Shown here: positions 6,196-6,198 of the stretch, in pieces
Layout of the letters: each line of letters starts with the position of its first letter
Numbering within the stretch: position 1 is the first letter of the stretch
NCBI GenBank assembly: GCA_004552115.1
Contig: SFPH01000118.1
Span: forward strand, 1-6,198
Direction of reading: 5' to 3'
Origin: Bacteroidales bacterium
GTDB lineage: Bacteria > Bacteroidota > Bacteroidia > Bacteroidales > UBA932
Length of the DNA stretch: 6,198 bases
Program-made: the position numbers and the translations under genes
Notes under the pieces: generated by a model
The model's input: only the letters and a program-made list of their open reading frames with translations
What the model was told of the DNA's origin: nothing
The model's database searches: none

Positions 6196-6198
6196 ATG
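6196..6198 (+). other. Possible start codon of the next gene
   Basis: An ATG closes the window 17 nt after the stop of the M23-LysM gene. A purine-rich AAAAGGGG (6182-6189) precedes it by six bases, a plausible ribosome-binding site. The spacing matches the other junctions of this cluster, but no coding sequence is visible, so neither the start nor the product can be confirmed. Confidence 0.3.

Overview
The window looks like core chromosome of a member of the Bacteroidota, most likely the order Bacteroidales (assigned by reading protein motifs, without a database search). The evidence is the RseP N-terminus with its GIGWLP(I)GGY and EPKPWEFRSKPAWQRLL blocks, a dxr-rseP pair, a ruvX-def pair, and a near-perfect Bacteroidota-type promoter (TTTG, 20 nt, TAnnTTTG) in the only divergent intergenic gap. 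Base composition is moderately GC-rich. I see no mobile element, CRISPR array, tRNA or rRNA, and coding sequence covers almost everything.

Layout. Two gene clusters diverge from a gap of about 30 bp near position 2740. Leftward (minus strand) run a membrane-anchored M23 metallopeptidase (2723-1878), dxr for the second step of the MEP isoprenoid pathway (1872-712), and the first half of the site-2 protease gene rseP (689 to the window edge). These are 5 and 22 nt apart, so they are probably one operon. Rightward (plus strand) run ruvX/yqgF (2753-3244), def for peptide deformylase (3259-3813), a phosphomannomutase/phosphoglucomutase gene (3816-5093, damaged) and a secreted M23 peptidase with a C-terminal LysM domain (5090-6178). 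These too are spaced like an operon, and an ATG at the right edge may start another gene.

How the genes fit together. The theme is envelope growth plus housekeeping: two peptidoglycan endopeptidase-like proteins (one anchored in the inner membrane, one exported and able to bind the wall), isoprenoid precursor synthesis (needed for undecaprenyl carrier lipid), an intramembrane protease, sugar-phosphate isomerisation for surface glycans, and removal of the N-formyl group from new proteins.

Main anomaly. The phosphohexomutase gene appears to have lost two internal pieces: an in-frame loss of about 20 codons at the start of domain 2 (near 4319), and a 3n+1 loss near 4946-4952 that throws the reading frame and hides the phosphate-binding loop (RPSNTEPYLR) in the -1 frame. 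With both restored the protein would be close to the usual family length of about 455 residues. This is either a genuine pseudogene or an assembly/sequence error; the neighbouring genes are intact. I found no convincing previously undescribed system here.
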